DNA of 64,000 nucleotides, from positions 26,615,603-26,679,602 of the forward strand of contig NC_064770.1 of the NCBI RefSeq assembly GCF_011397635.1, given 5' to 3'. The position numbers and the translations under genes are program-made. The notes under the pieces were generated by a model that was not told the origin of the DNA, did no database searches, and worked only from the letters and a program-made list of their open reading frames with translations. Each line of letters begins with the position of its first letter. Position 1 is the first letter of the stretch. Positions 33,536 to 45,776 of the stretch are shown in pieces. This DNA comes from Epinephelus fuscoguttatus. Taxonomy: Eukaryota; Chordata; Actinopteri; Perciformes; Serranidae.

Positions 33536-33690
33536 GATTGGGGGTGTCTGTAAACCAAGCGGCAACCTCCGGATCCGAAAAATTAAGCCAACACTGAAAA
33601 ACTGCAGTTCTTTGAATGGCCACTGGAAGCTCCAGAAGCCAGTGGATTCCCATAGACCCCCATCTTAAAATTCCCAATTTTACAACAGAC
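33536..33690 (-). repeat. dispersed repeat, same family as 57885-58110
   Basis: Minus-strand copy carrying 'catgggggtct'-like 'gatgggggtctatggga', 'tggccattc' and 'gaactgcagttttt', followed by 'ggaggttgccgct', in the order seen at 57.97-58.10 kb. Confidence 0.6.
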
Positions 33691-34188
33691 TTCACCAGTC
33701 ACCTGTTTACATTTTATGCAGGCTTGAAGTTAATTAAGGACAGGCTGTCTGCTGATAGTGTCCTCAGCTTCTCAGGTAAATCCACCCCACACTCCTCCAC
33801 AGTGCCAACCTCTTGTCGATGACAACGGCTGTAGTGCCGAACCCAATTCGTCCACTTTGTCCTGTATTTCTGTGGAAACCCTACTCTGTTTCATACTCAG
33901 TGAAGTTTGGCCATTTGTCCAACTGATATTTAGCTGGTTGCGCAAAAGGCCTGAATGCATATATCCATCACTTCTACTTTGTACTACACTACACTCCATA
34001 GTGTTTGTACCACAGTGTCACTGATATGCTGTGGAATGTGGACTTCCCCTGATTGCAGGAGACCTACAGTCTATGTCTTGTCTTTGCTGTGTATGGTCCT
34101 CCCCTCTCAGCCGTGTGGAGCCTGCTCTGAAGTGTCCACTCCGCTCTGTGTTTATTATCTGCAGCCAAGAATGCGGCTCTGTGATGCT

Positions 34189-34217
34189 GGCTGCTGCTGC
34201 TGCTGCTGCTGCTGCTG
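34189..34217. repeat. (CTG)n trinucleotide repeat
   Basis: About nine perfect CTG units ending in GGGG, within a septin 9 intron. Confidence 0.9.
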
Positions 34218-34423
34218 GGGGTGTCAACTGATACAACAGACTGTCTGTACTGTAGGCCTGAGGCCAGGAGAGAGCCTGTAAAAAGATAATGGCAGGCTCA
34301 GAGAGGTTCTGATGTGTGGTGGAACATGTGCACTGACAGCTAGACATGGGTATTAGAATGATAAAGTGCATAGACAAGCACACGTACATGCATTTAGCCA
34401 TTTCAAATAGATGTATTAAATAA

Positions 34424-35485
34424 GCAGTGTGTAAGATTTAGGGAGATTCAGTGGTGTCTGGCAGCGAGGATCGCAGATTTCAACCATGTTCATCAATTAG
34501 GAGGTTTTTATTGGTAGCTTAATTACCTGCAGAAATCTCCTCCTCTCCAGAACATATGGACCAGGTGATTAAAACTGGTAAAAACACTGAATAAAGCAGT
34601 GTAATGTAACAAATCAATGTCACTTCTATGCTTTTTGGCATGTTGCAGATGGGCTGCTCATCCAGCGCCTGCTGTATGTGCTCACGTTTCTATAATGTGT
34701 GTGCTCACCTTATTTCAGATCCAGATGTTCAGGAGGTTTTTACCATGAGCCGAATTATCCGCAGAGGTCTCCTCCTCTCCAAAACAAACGGACCCAGTGA
34801 TTTACACCAGTAAAAACACCAAGAAAAGCAGTTTCATGTTACAAATTAGTGTTTTTCGATGCTGTTTGGCATGTCGGAGCCAGGCCATTAGCCTAGCATT
34901 TGTTAATGTTAGCTAATCTTTTTCTCTGATGGCTTAAGATCCGGACACTCAGGAGGTTTTCACCATGAGCTGAATTATCCACAGAGGTCTCCTCCTCTCC
35001 AAAACAAATGGACTCACTGATTTACACTGTTAAAAACACCAAATAAAGCAGTTTGATGTTACAAATCAGTTGTTCTCCGATGCTGTTTGGCATGTCGGAG
35101 CCAGGCCATTAGCCTAGCATTTGTTAATGTTAGCTAATCCTTTTTCTCAGATAACTTAAGATCCAGACATTCAGAATGTTTTCACCGGCAGCCGAATTAT
35201 ATGGAGAGGTCTCCTCCTCTCTAAAACAAACAGAACAGGAAATAAAAACTGGTAAAAGAAAATAAAAATCATGTTTTTCCGACACCGCTTGTTGCAGAGG
35301 GGCTGCTAACTACGGTGGCCGGTGCAAAAACACCAAAACCCTTTCTAGCGTCAGTGTTTGGTTTGTCTGTTCTGGGCTAATAAATTACTAAATAAATTAC
35401 TTTTCAAAGGTAACAAAATCACAGTGATTCCTAATTTCAGGTGATTATACACTAAAGAAAACACACTCCTACACACTTGACCTTT
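34424..35485 (+). mobile_element. MITE carrying four tandem ~220-bp units
   Basis: The outer parts belong to the AGTGTGTAGGA family (left 'gcagtgtgtaagatttaggg'; right 'ttcaggtgattatacactaa' and 'cctacacacttgacctttc'). Inside, units start with C/TAGGAGGTTTT at about 34499, 34730, 34950 and 35172, a period of 220-231 bp. Units 2 and 3 are nearly identical, sharing 'gctgtttggcatgtcggagc' and 'caggccattagcctagcat'. No coding capacity. Confidence 0.75.
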
Positions 35486-37596
35486 CATTGAGACGACTTA
35501 AACTTTTAAGTGACCTTAAATTCAAGTTTATTGCATAGGCATCTCTTTAACCTGAAGGCAAAAAAGAAGAGATGTAGAAATTGCTTCACCTCGGTAGGCC
35601 AAAGAGCCCACGCGGGAGATAGTAACTGTGCTGTTTGGCAGGAGTAACCTTGTCCTGTCATGACATGAATGAATGTTTTATCGCGAACAATTGAAGTGTT
35701 AGTGAGTCATATCTGTTCAGAGAGCTTACTGGAGCGCAGAATTAGCAGGATACTCTGAGTGTTGGTGCATGTGAGAGTTGTTTCTGGCAGCATACAAACT
35801 CTTTCTATCACTTGTAGCAAAGTAGTGTTCAAGATAGTCACTATTCATAAATAAGATTTCAGTTTGATCAGCTTTATTAAACATGATAGTTCAGAACTGT
35901 ATTGCAAAAGTGATGAGATAGAGGCGGTAAAAGACATAACTTTTAAGCTCAATGCTTTCATGCATACAGTCAGATGCACGTTAAAGCATAACCGCCGTCC
36001 TATGCTTATTGCTTCAGTCTCGAGTGACGTTTGTTTACTCTTTCTCACATTTCTCAACATGCTCATACACACAGCCGCTCACTCGCTCAGTTGTTCACCT
36101 CTGACATACAGTAACTACATGTTTCCCAGGGGAGTTTCAACCCATAAAGCTCCATGGACTATTTAACTGACTCCGTGGGTTTTAACAGCCTCTCAATAAG
36201 GAAGGCCGATCCTTATCTGCCACACCAGTGTTGTTTTATAGACTGCTGTGGTATCCTGTCTAAGCCGGAGTTTGAAAACACTTTTATGTGATGTGATTCA
36301 GGCTTGTGTTTGCATTTTGAAGAGTACAGAGACGTGACTGTGTGTTTGTCAAAGTGGTGTTGGTTTTCAATGAGCGTGGTGAGTGAGGAATAGGTTTGTG
36401 TTGAAAGTGCAGAGGTAGGAAAAGGTGTTGCCAGTTCATACCTTTGGCACCAGAGCAACGGCTATTCATTTGGGAGGAGTGCAGTTTGGGGTCATGACCA
36501 ATGTCTTTCCTCCACTATATGTGTGACCACATGTGCGTATGTGTGTGTGTTTGTTGCAGTCCTTACTCATTAAGAATACATCCAGGTAAAGGGCTTATCT
36601 GGGCTGTAAAAACAATCTTGAAAAATGTCTTTCTAGCCATTCAGTCTTTCTTGCTTTCTTCCTTTTTTTCACCCACTCTCTTTCTCTCCGCCCGTCCATC
36701 CGCTCCCGGCTCTTTCATAGGCGGAGTTGTGAAATGGTGTGTTTGCAGCGTACCCTTAACATGTGTAATGAGGGCCATAAAAACACAATGGAACAGATGG
36801 GTGAGCAGAGATACAGAGAAGGGAAGGAATTAGGGATGAATGATGTTAACCCCTTTCACACTGTGATTCTGACTAAACAAAAACTATGATATATGATATA
36901 TAATTTCCATACTTAGAGTGCCTTTAGATACTCTAATATCAGTTATTTACAAATGAAACTACATAAAAGTGTGGGTGATGTATATTTACGAGAGAGATTT
37001 ACATCACATCCTCGGCTTTGCAAATACCACGCACTGTGGAGTTGTAGAGAGATAACGACCTGAGGACTGAACGACCTCATTAAATATACAATATGTCAAC
37101 ATTTTATGGGGAGAAGAAAGAAAAGGAGATACAAGAGATAAGTTAACAATACACAAAGAGACACGGGATCAGAATTTATGAATTGTATCACTGTCTTTAA
37201 ATGTGCTATACAACATTGAGAACATTAATTTAGCATTTGGCATTTGCTATGTAAAGATATAGTGGAGTGGTAGAGTAATGGTGTCCTAAGCAGAGAATGA
37301 AGTCACACTGCCTGTGTGTGTTTTGTAATCTGAACTTCTGTGTTCTTTGTTTTCGTAGCCGGGCCGGCCCCGTGCATGAGAGTCCCTCAATTTATGTCCC
37401 GCTGTCTAGCCAATCGCTGCCTTCCACCTCCAGATATGGCATGAAAGATAACCTGGGTGTGTTGGTTGTTGACGTTCTGGGACGCCGTGTCAAGTTCTGC
37501 CTGTTTCCTGCATTGTCTTCTTTCGAAATACACTTCCGATGTCACAGGAAATTACCATTTACATACAGTCTCTCTCAAAATAAAAGCACTATGTCA
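35486..37596. other. septin 9 intron, no feature seen
   Basis: Ordinary intronic sequence with short chance frames. A GTGT run near 36537-36550 is minor. Confidence 0.3.
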
Positions 37597-38050
37597 CTAC
37601 AACAACGTAAATAGACATTTTTTTTCCTTCAACAATAAACACACGTGGTTAGGTTTTGGAAAAAAGAACAAGGTTTGGCTTTAGAATCTTACAGGACACA
37701 AACACCTCTCTCTCGGGTGAAAGTCTATGTTTGTTGGACCCGTCCACCACACCTCCCGCCTGCTCCAGTCGGACTTCACCAGCTCAACTTTCCCCCTGAC
37801 GCTGCTGGGCACCATTAAACTGTAATGGCAACCGGCAGCGTATCAGGCCGATGTTAAAGGACGCCTTTTTTTCGTTGGTTTCTAACACCGCATATCACTG
37901 CCCTAGCGCTGGATTTCATCAACTTAAGAGTGAGACTGGGCTCTCTTTTTCGTTGGTTACTGCTGATGGTTACTGCTGATGACGCTTTACCGCCACTGTG
38001 TTGGGATGGCATCATAATGGAAGCATAACACCTGCCCTCTGATTCCCCAC
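37597..38050 (+). repeat. dispersed repeats (two families abutting)
   Basis: 'gtggttaggttttggaaaaa' matches the 5.8/30.7-kb family, and 'gggtgaaagtctatgtttgt' followed by 'ggacccgtccaccacacctc' matches 18.8 and 48.7 kb. The latter continues to about 38.05 kb with a repeated 'ggttactgctgatg'. Confidence 0.45.
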
Positions 38051-39255
38051 CAGTTAAACAATGTTAGCGATGTCACCACCGTTGCAGTTGTTAGCAGTGT
38101 TAAGCGCTCAACACTTCTGATGAGTGATGCTCAACTCAAATGGTGTATCTTCAAAAGAAAAAACTATCGCTCAAACTTTTTTCTTATATTGCGCATCTGG
38201 AGTCTTTACTATGTCATGAACAACTTCATATTTTCTTGAGCAGTGTAAGTTGTATTGTTACTATCGTTGCCATGGAGATACTAGTTTTCAATCCACACCG
38301 ACTCTGACCCGCATTCAGCGTCTCTGATCACAGAAGCAGCTGCGTGTCAGCAGCAGCTCATGCGGAGCTGAGGGGACAGTAGCCAGTCAAACTAGCTTCA
38401 CCAGCCTGACTTACAGCAGACATTTACTGAACTAAAATATTTTTCATGTCAGCTCCACAGGAAGTAATCCACAGTATCTGTATTTAATGATTCACTGATT
38501 TTATCTCACAGTCACCTGCAGCGAGTTAGGGGAATTGGCTGCTGATTAATCGCTGAATACATAGATGATAAGTTAAAAAACATGTATACAGCGTGATATC
38601 TGTGTGATTTAAACAGCTGTCCGTGCAGATTACACTTCACTAGGCTAGACTCAGACATACTCCGATGCAAATGGACTCGGACTATAAAAAAAACACAGGT
38701 GATCTTTGGTTACCGTGGAGACAGTTGAAAACAACATGTGATTGTTAAATTTCTGTCGAGCCACACCTATCAGAAGTGTCGACCAAAAAACAGGCTTTAG
38801 CACTGTTAGCACCATTAGCATGGTTAGCACTGTTAGCTGCCGTCATTTCGGCTCGGCCACCTCACGTTTGTCTGTAACGTCAGAGGTGAGAGCCATACGC
38901 AGGCAATCCTGGCCTAGACTCTGAGCATTAACTTGTACTTTAAATTATAATTGTAATTATTAAAAATCCCTTATGTTTATTATCAGATTTGAGTTTTAAA
39001 TTTGGATCTTAAGCATGCAGTTGTTAATTTTTGTGTGACTTTTCCTGGATATTCATGGTCATGGTTGCAATCTGCTTGCACACACAACTTGTCAGGTGGG
39101 TGATGTATGTATATGTGATTTTTTTTATTGAGATATTGAGGTTTATATCGTGATAATAGTGATTTTTTTTTAAATCAAAATCAATTGAGATTTTTTAAAT
39201 TTATTAATTTATGAAATAACCAAAGTGGAATGTCTGTTTTTTGGCTAACACAGTG
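38051..39255. other. septin 9 intron, probably old repeat
   Basis: Contains short 'gttagca' tandem phrases (about 38798-38840) and AT-rich tracts. Nothing coding. Confidence 0.3.
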
Positions 39256-39267
39256 AATCAAATATGT

Positions 39268-39424
39268 AAAAAAAAAACAAAAAAAAAAAACTACAGTATG
39301 TTTTTTTTTTTCAAAATATATCAGTGTATTGGCTGCTTTTCTTTAAAAAAACAAAACAAAAAAAAAAAACCTAATATATCAGTGTATTGGCTGCTTTTCT
39401 TTAAAAAAAACAAAAAAAACAAAA
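39268..39424. repeat. tandem duplication with A/T homopolymer tracts
   Basis: 'atatatcagtgtattggctg' followed by 'cttttctttaaaaaaa' occurs twice, about 58 bp apart (39316 and 39374), separated by A-rich runs. Confidence 0.7.
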
Positions 39425-41280
39425 CTTTAACCCTACCAAAAAAGTGTGTAAAGCAGTAGGCGTAGCAGTGTTTAGTGACTCTAGCTTTATAACCGTGGGC
39501 TGAAAGCAATGACAGCAGTTATTATTTATGAAGTTTAAAAGAAAACACCGCTTTCATCACAAAGTTGTGGCTTCACTTCAACAAATGTCTGCCACAAAGC
39601 TGATTAATGTTTTAATCAAAACACCACCCACCCCCAAAGGGAAAGGTGGAAGTAAAAAAGGATGGAGACAGAAAGAAGGCGGGTAAAGATCCTTCACCTC
39701 CTGCTCAAATAAGACACGACGTGCCCACCTTTTGCAAACACAAAAATCTCAGGTAGTTGCAAATCACTCCACCCTTGTATGTGTATCTGTTCGCAGGCCT
39801 CCATTCACGTGTGTGTGTGTGATAGCTCTTGTGTTTCAAGTGCGTTAAAGTGCTGCACCCTCTGCCCAGTGTTTATCTTCTCTAGTCATCTAAGACCAAT
39901 AACCAATCAGTTGACGTGTTTGTCCAGGCATAGCCATGCACTTGACTGGTCATATTTCCCACACAGACACACAAGCGGTGCAGTTGACATCAATCATTCG
40001 AGGCCTATAGTACATAACACAGGCAGCAATGCATCTACTCTGGTGCACAATATGACCTGCAGCGCTGCTCCAAGTAGGTTTTTTTCCATTAGCATGAACA
40101 CTGGTCTCATTCTTTTCATGTATCATGTGCGAGTAATGACCTCTCTTGTACAGAGTGGTGTCATAAGGCAAATATGACCTCAGAAGATCACAAACCCCTC
40201 GAGGGGGAGAAAGACATGGATCATAATGTCGGGTTATTTTTATGAAACCTGTTCAAGCAGTGATCTGTACTGTGTGTGTGTATGTGTGTGTGTTTGTGGC
40301 CCCAGACAAGACTGAGCAGGTGAGTTCAGCCACACACACACACTTCTGTGCCAACACACAGTTTAACTTTTCAGGTGTCACTCCTTCAGTTTGCGTTTAA
40401 CCTGGCTGTGATTGGCTAATGCATATTTGCTTGTTGTATGTCACTCAGTACTTTGCCCTCACTTTAAACCACACAGCGACCGGCAGTGCTGGATTATCAC
40501 TTCACTGCCAAATACCATCTTATCAACTCAACTTTGTGGTGTTGTTTCGGTTTCTGTGGCACAGTATTGCTGCAGTCATAAACTCTGCGTGGTCTGTCTG
40601 AAGCACTTTGTGTTTTTAAGGGTGTGTGTGTGTCTTCACCTCGCCTCTCTCAAGCTGTATTCCCAACGAAAAGAGTAAATAGGTACGGGCATGCTTTTTG
40701 GCTGCAAGGCTTGAAAGACTTGGCTGACTCTTATTTGTTTCCATGCACTTAAAGCTCTTAAACACACATAGATGTGTACACACTCGCGTTACAGACTGAT
40801 GGTGTTATCACACGGCTCATGGCAGATTAATGATTTGCATTTAAAGCAGGAAAAAGGGTCGACTCTTTGACTGTTGCGCCTCTGACAGTCTGAACGCCCA
40901 GTCGGTGATTAAAAAAGTCCAAAAGTAATGAGTCAGTGCTTCCTTTCTGAAAAAACAATGAAGCCAGATGCAGCTCCATTACTGATATTTATGCCAATTT
41001 TAGATTAATGCTTTCTGTAAAACAGTTTATATTGATACTAAAATTTGGAGTCAGAGCCACCTAAAGACATTTTATGATACTCCACACACTACTTTGGATG
41101 AAAACGCAGCATTAATCTCTTCTCAGAGGTTGTCAGATGTCGTCTGACACAAGTCCCTTTAGTTAGATCTGAGTTATTTGCTGCACATTTGGAAAACTGA
41201 TCTTAACCTGTTTCACAGGAGCTCAGACATTCTCACCATTTTCCATAGTGGGATGTGGACTTCTGCCATTAGTTTAACAC
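39425..41280. other. septin 9 intron, no feature seen
   Basis: Short GTGT tracts near 40271-40295. No supported exon; frames lack acceptable splice sites in matching phase. Confidence 0.3.
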
Positions 41281-41540
41281 AAACAAGTTTTCTGTTTCAG
41301 TGCTTCGATAAGGTGCTTTGTGGAGTTTGCTGCTGTAGACGGGTCATTCTGACCTGGATCTTTTCATTTTACTGCAATATTCTTATCTTTGCATGATATA
41401 AATTCAAAATAATGAGAGCATCTACACTTATCAAAGCATCCAGCCTCCTCTGCCAACGTTATTCACAATCTTCCTGCCTGGAAATTGTGCAGAGGCTGTT
41501 GCATAGCACGGAAGAAATGAGCTAATGCAAAATAATGACA
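41281..41540 (+). repeat. copy A of a direct duplication (partner at 43391)
   Basis: 'gagtttgctgctgtagacgg', 'gtcattctgacctgg', 'actgcaatattcttatcttt' and 'aaagcatccagcctcctctg' recur in the same order at 43391-43685. Copy A lacks the CA run found in copy B. Confidence 0.75.
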
Positions 41541-42189
41541 TTATTTTATGATCATCTCCGTCAGGCGTAAGCATTTGTGTGTGTGAGTGTGTGTTTCAGG
41601 CTGCTAATCCCACAAACTACTTGACCAATCAGCCTATTTTGTGTGCACATTCATGCCTGTATACTCAAGGAACTCTCATTTGCGGTGATTCACAATTGTT
41701 GAAAAACCTATTTATTGACTGTTTTATACAGTCATCGACTCCAGACTCCTCACTCCTCCTCACTGGACAGTGGGTGATGCGAGTTTTTCAGAAATCAACT
41801 AAAAACAAAAACCTTTACCGTCTGTTGCAAGACACATTTTGGTCTTTGCTATGGCTCAAAAACTGACATCCATAGAAAGGTTTCATTTTGAACTGGAGCA
41901 TCTACAGATTATTATTTTTTGTTAACATGCTTACATATTCACATTAAAAAAAAGTAGAAATCTCATAAAGTTAAATTGAGAATATTAACAAAAATCAGCA
42001 ACATTAAACTAGAATTTCAACCAACATATCATCCTGACCGTTACTAGGTCATCAGATACCACTGCTGTGTCAAGCTTCTCAACGTAGCGCATAGTAGTAG
42101 CATACGTAGTATACAGAGCAAGAAAGTCCACATAAGGACAATTCTACTGAGACTAGCTGTGCTGCGTACCGACTGCCATCGCTTGCACC

Positions 42190-42971
42190 CATGGGTGCAG
42201 ATCCTGGGGGGGCGGGGCGACATCCCCCTCCCCCAAATTTCTGAAAAACACAAATTGTGCCCCCCAATTCAAAATAGCCTAAATGATTGAAATTGAACAA
42301 ATGCATTTTCTGACTCCACGTTCCCAATTCTAAAATAAATGACAATTGTGGAACAAATATTTTTATAAGTAAAAATAAAATTATTTTTATTATTATTTTT
42401 ATTTATTTAAATAAATCTGATTGTGTTGGGTCAACTTGTGTAACTTGTAAGTATTTATTGTGCTCTTAGAACTGTATTAATACTAGCATTTCTGGCTCTA
42501 TAAAAAACATGATCAGTTAGATTAACCAAGCTCAGTTAGGGGCTCATATTCTGATAATCATCCATATCCACTGATGTATACTGTAGTCCCATATACTGGG
42601 AGAAAGGGAAGATGATGAGGAGAATTGGGAATCTGTGAGAGGTGAGAGATGAGAACACGAGTTGACATAACATGCCTGAGACCCTGAAACTAGAAGTAGC
42701 ATTAACTAACAGCGAAGCAGTGAAAAGAAGGGTGATGGCGGGCTCCATGTACTACTGGCTGTTTAAGAGAAATAAACAGGAAAGGTAAGCATATGATTCT
42801 CTGTGTAGTGCTTTTTGAATGACTTGGTGATGGTGATGAGCCTCTATGAGATCGTGAAATATGCTGGCAATCTCAAGCGTTCTGTGGGCATGATTCGCAC
42901 GTGTACAATTAAAAAAAAAAATCACAACTGATTGTGTCCCCCCCAAACTTGTCATGAGATCTGCACCCATG
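42190..42971. mobile_element. hAT-like element, 782 bp, perfect TIRs and 8-bp TSD
   Basis: The termini CATGGGTGCAGATC (42190-42203) and GATCTGCACCCATG (42958-42971) are perfect 14-bp inverted repeats. CTTGCACC is duplicated exactly on both sides (42182-42189 and 42972-42979). G/C homopolymers lie just inside both ends (gggggggcggggcg; ccccccccaaac). Only short frames inside, so it is non-autonomous. Insertion in the septin 9 intron. Confidence 0.85.
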
Positions 42972-43390
42972 CTTGCACCGCATTTTGCTCTGTCCGCCAC
43001 ACAGCTTCATAAATATTTTACAAGCGAAGCGTTTTGCCTGCCTGATTTTGTAGACTTGCAGATTTTAATGATTTGGTCACTTTTCCCTGATATACGTGCT
43101 TCTACCTTAAATACAGAAGAAATGACTGGGATCAGACCGGGCAGCCGTCTGGTCGCCTGGCAGAGATCTGCACTCTGCTGAGTGTGCTTTTTCTTGTTTA
43201 TTTTATGAAATATGTAACAGCAATTCGTGTAATGTATTTGGTGGAATGTTATGCTAAGTGTGTGACTTATTGAGAGAATAACATAATTCTAACACATCAC
43301 CATGACTCAGTTGTCTCATTAATCTGTCATTTTCATCATTTATGTATATTTAGGGCAGCATTTTGCTTTTTGGGTTCAACCATCAGTATA

Positions 43391-43463
43391 ACATGTTTTT
43401 TGTTTCAGCGCTTCAACAAGGCGCTTTGTTGAGTTTGCTGCTGTAGATGGGTCATTCTGACCT

Positions 43464-43505
<42 letters not shown>

Positions 43506-43685
43506 GCCTGCTCATATTACTGCAATATTCTTATCTTTATATGGCATAAATTTAAAATAATGAGATTATTTCCTCTCATCAAAGCATCCAGCCTCCTCTG
43601 CCAACTTTATTCACAGTCTTTCCTCTGTGCTGTTACATGTCAGGGGAGTAGAAATGAGCTCATACAAAAAAAAGACTTTGTTTGA
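43391..43685 (+). repeat. copy B of the direct duplication, with (CA)n
   Basis: Same phrases as 41281-41540, with a perfect CA run (43466-43503) inserted after 'gacctgga'. The copies differ at perhaps one base in six outside the run. Confidence 0.75.
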
Positions 43686-44205
43686 GTAAACACAATTGTG
43701 TATTTTAATTCAGTGCTCTGTTCTGCTGATAATTCTGTCAATTTTAATGTGTAGCAGCAAAATCGATGATATAATTTCAGTCAGGAACACACTCATTATA
43801 GATTTAATCATTTATTGCAACAAATGGAAAGTTATGCTTGGCACCGAAGACTCCACTCTAAAGATGCTCCCTGGAGCCCTGGGCTCAAACCACACCTGTT
43901 ACAGGCAAAGCTTTGCCAGCAGCAGCAGCAGTGTGTGGAATCATTGGTGTAGCAGGGATCAGTAAGTAGGAGGCCATATTTAAATGGATGGCCGATGATC
44001 CAATCAGCTGGCTGTCAGCTGATTACAGCTGGGCCATATGATCTCTGTGTCCTGCATAAACTAATGTGAAGCGTCATTAGTGAAAAGTAAGCAGTTATGC
44101 TTTGCATAACTGTGTTACCTAGGAGAATAATGACACATTGTTGTAACACATTGCCACATCTAAACTATCACAAAACAGAAGGGGAGATGATAATGTTGAT
44201 TGATT
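43686..44205. other. septin 9 intron, no feature seen
   Basis: No supported exon or repeat with ends. Confidence 0.3.
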
Positions 44206-44640
44206 AAAGGGGAACCTATTATGCTCATTTTCAGGTTCATACTTATATTCTGAGTTACTGCTAGAGTATGTTTACTTGCTTTAACGACCAAAAAACTCTT
44301 TATTTTTGTCTTACTGTCTGTGCTGGAACACCTGTATTCACACTCTCTCTGAGACACTCCATTTCAGTGCCTGTCTCTTCAAGGCCCTCTCCTGAAAAAT
44401 CAGCGTTTTTGCGTCAGTCTCTTCATCATCATTGCAGGCGGATGAAGACTGTAATTGAGAGTAGCGGGACTTTCTACTGTGAAAAATCACCAGTAAAGGC
44501 TTCTAAACCAAAATCTTCAAAGCTGGATGTGTTCCAGCAGGAATATTTTGTGAAATCAGGGAGCAATCAACAACATCAGCAACCAAGATTACATGTTTCC
44601 CCATCGTTAGCATGTAGCTGTCACTGGTTTCATTGTTCGC
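44206..44640 (+). mobile_element. MITE fragment (AAAGGGGAACCTATTATGC end)
   Basis: Begins 'aaaggggaacctattatgct' and continues 'tcattttcaggttcatactt', an abundant fish MITE. The other end is cut by the SINE-like element at about 44647. Confidence 0.55.
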
Positions 44641-44646
44641 ATTGTC

Positions 44647-44965
44647 ACCACACAGCAAGAGGGTTCCTGGTACAAACCCGGCGGGATTCCTTCTGTGCGG
44701 AGTTTGCAAGTTCTCCCTGTGTCAGCGTGGGTTTTCTCTGGGTACTCCGGCTTCCTCCCACAGTCCAAAGACATGCAGGTTAATTGGTGACTCTAAATTG
44801 TCCGTAGGTGTGAATGTGAGTGTGAATGGTTGTCTGTCTCTATGTGTCAGCCCTGTGATAGTCTGGCGACCTGTCCAGTGTACCACGCCTCTTGCCCCAT
44901 GTCAGCTGGGATAGGCTCCAGCCCCCCCGCGACACCCAACAGGGTAAGCAGTTAATGAAATTAAT
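44647..44965 (+). mobile_element. SINE-like dispersed repeat
   Basis: Contains in order 'cacagcaagagggttcctgg', 'agtttgcaagttctccctgt', 'ggtactccggcttcctccca', 'aattggtgactctaaattgt', 'tgtcagctgggataggctcc' and the 'aatgaaattaatgaatg' tail. Only part of the tRNA-like head is left. Confidence 0.7.
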
Positions 44966-45776
44966 GAATGTGCCTTTGGAGGCGTGAGGTATTAGTGTAA
45001 GTTTGTGCCTCTTCAGATTCAGGTTATGCTTGAAAAGAACTTGTTTGTATGACATGTTGTCCAACTTCCTTGGTGGGCAAAAGTGTAGTTTTTCCCGAAT
45101 GGCTATGCTTGACTGCGTAGTGATGTCGGTTAAATATAGGGATAACGGCTCACATTTTCAGAGGGGTTCTCCTGGAAGACATGATCATGTTGTTCACATA
45201 AAAAGTGACATATGTAAAGAATGTAAAAAGCAAGCTTGGAGGAGAAGTTCAAACCCTGGTTCCTTTCTCACCTCCGCACAGCTGACCAATCATCAAGTGG
45301 GTGTGAATATTGGATTGTTGGTTTTGCCAAGTTACACAAATGATCAGACACAGAAACTGAAATACTGCCGGAGTTTCTACAGGAGAGGAAAGCAGACGCT
45401 GCACACTTCATCTTATACAGTAGTTTCTTTATTTACTTTTCTCCTTAAAAAGTGAGCAACCTCAAGCTCTCTCTGTCTCACACTCACACACTCACACACA
45501 TTACAGAAGCTTTACTCATGTCTTCCAGTCATACAGCGGCACATTCACTCCCTCTCCCTCGAACCAGCTGCCTTTGTGTTAAAACCAGTGACAACACAGG
45601 CGGAAAACCACCATGTTTGCTGGCGTTATTGGCATAAAATGAATGTCATGTCGAACGCTGATTTGCGGTAGGAAGTATTTCTAAGACCTTAAAAACAGGA
45701 CGGTACATCTGAGTCACCAGCCACCGGATGAACTTACCTCATTTGAACAGAACTGACTGAGTTGATGCAGAGATGA

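Noticed and set aside
33074..33565. 163-residue minus-strand frame
   Set aside because: It covers the LINE tail, the ATGG repeat and a hAT MITE in antisense; repeat-derived.
34499..35290. CRISPR-like array
   Set aside because: Units of 220 bp are contiguous without spacers, in a vertebrate genome and inside a MITE.
44268..44783. 171-residue open frame
   Set aside because: It crosses a MITE and a SINE-like repeat, both common non-coding families.
45003..45455. 150-residue plus-strand frame
   Set aside because: No recognisable domain, no matching splice sites, partly in repeat.
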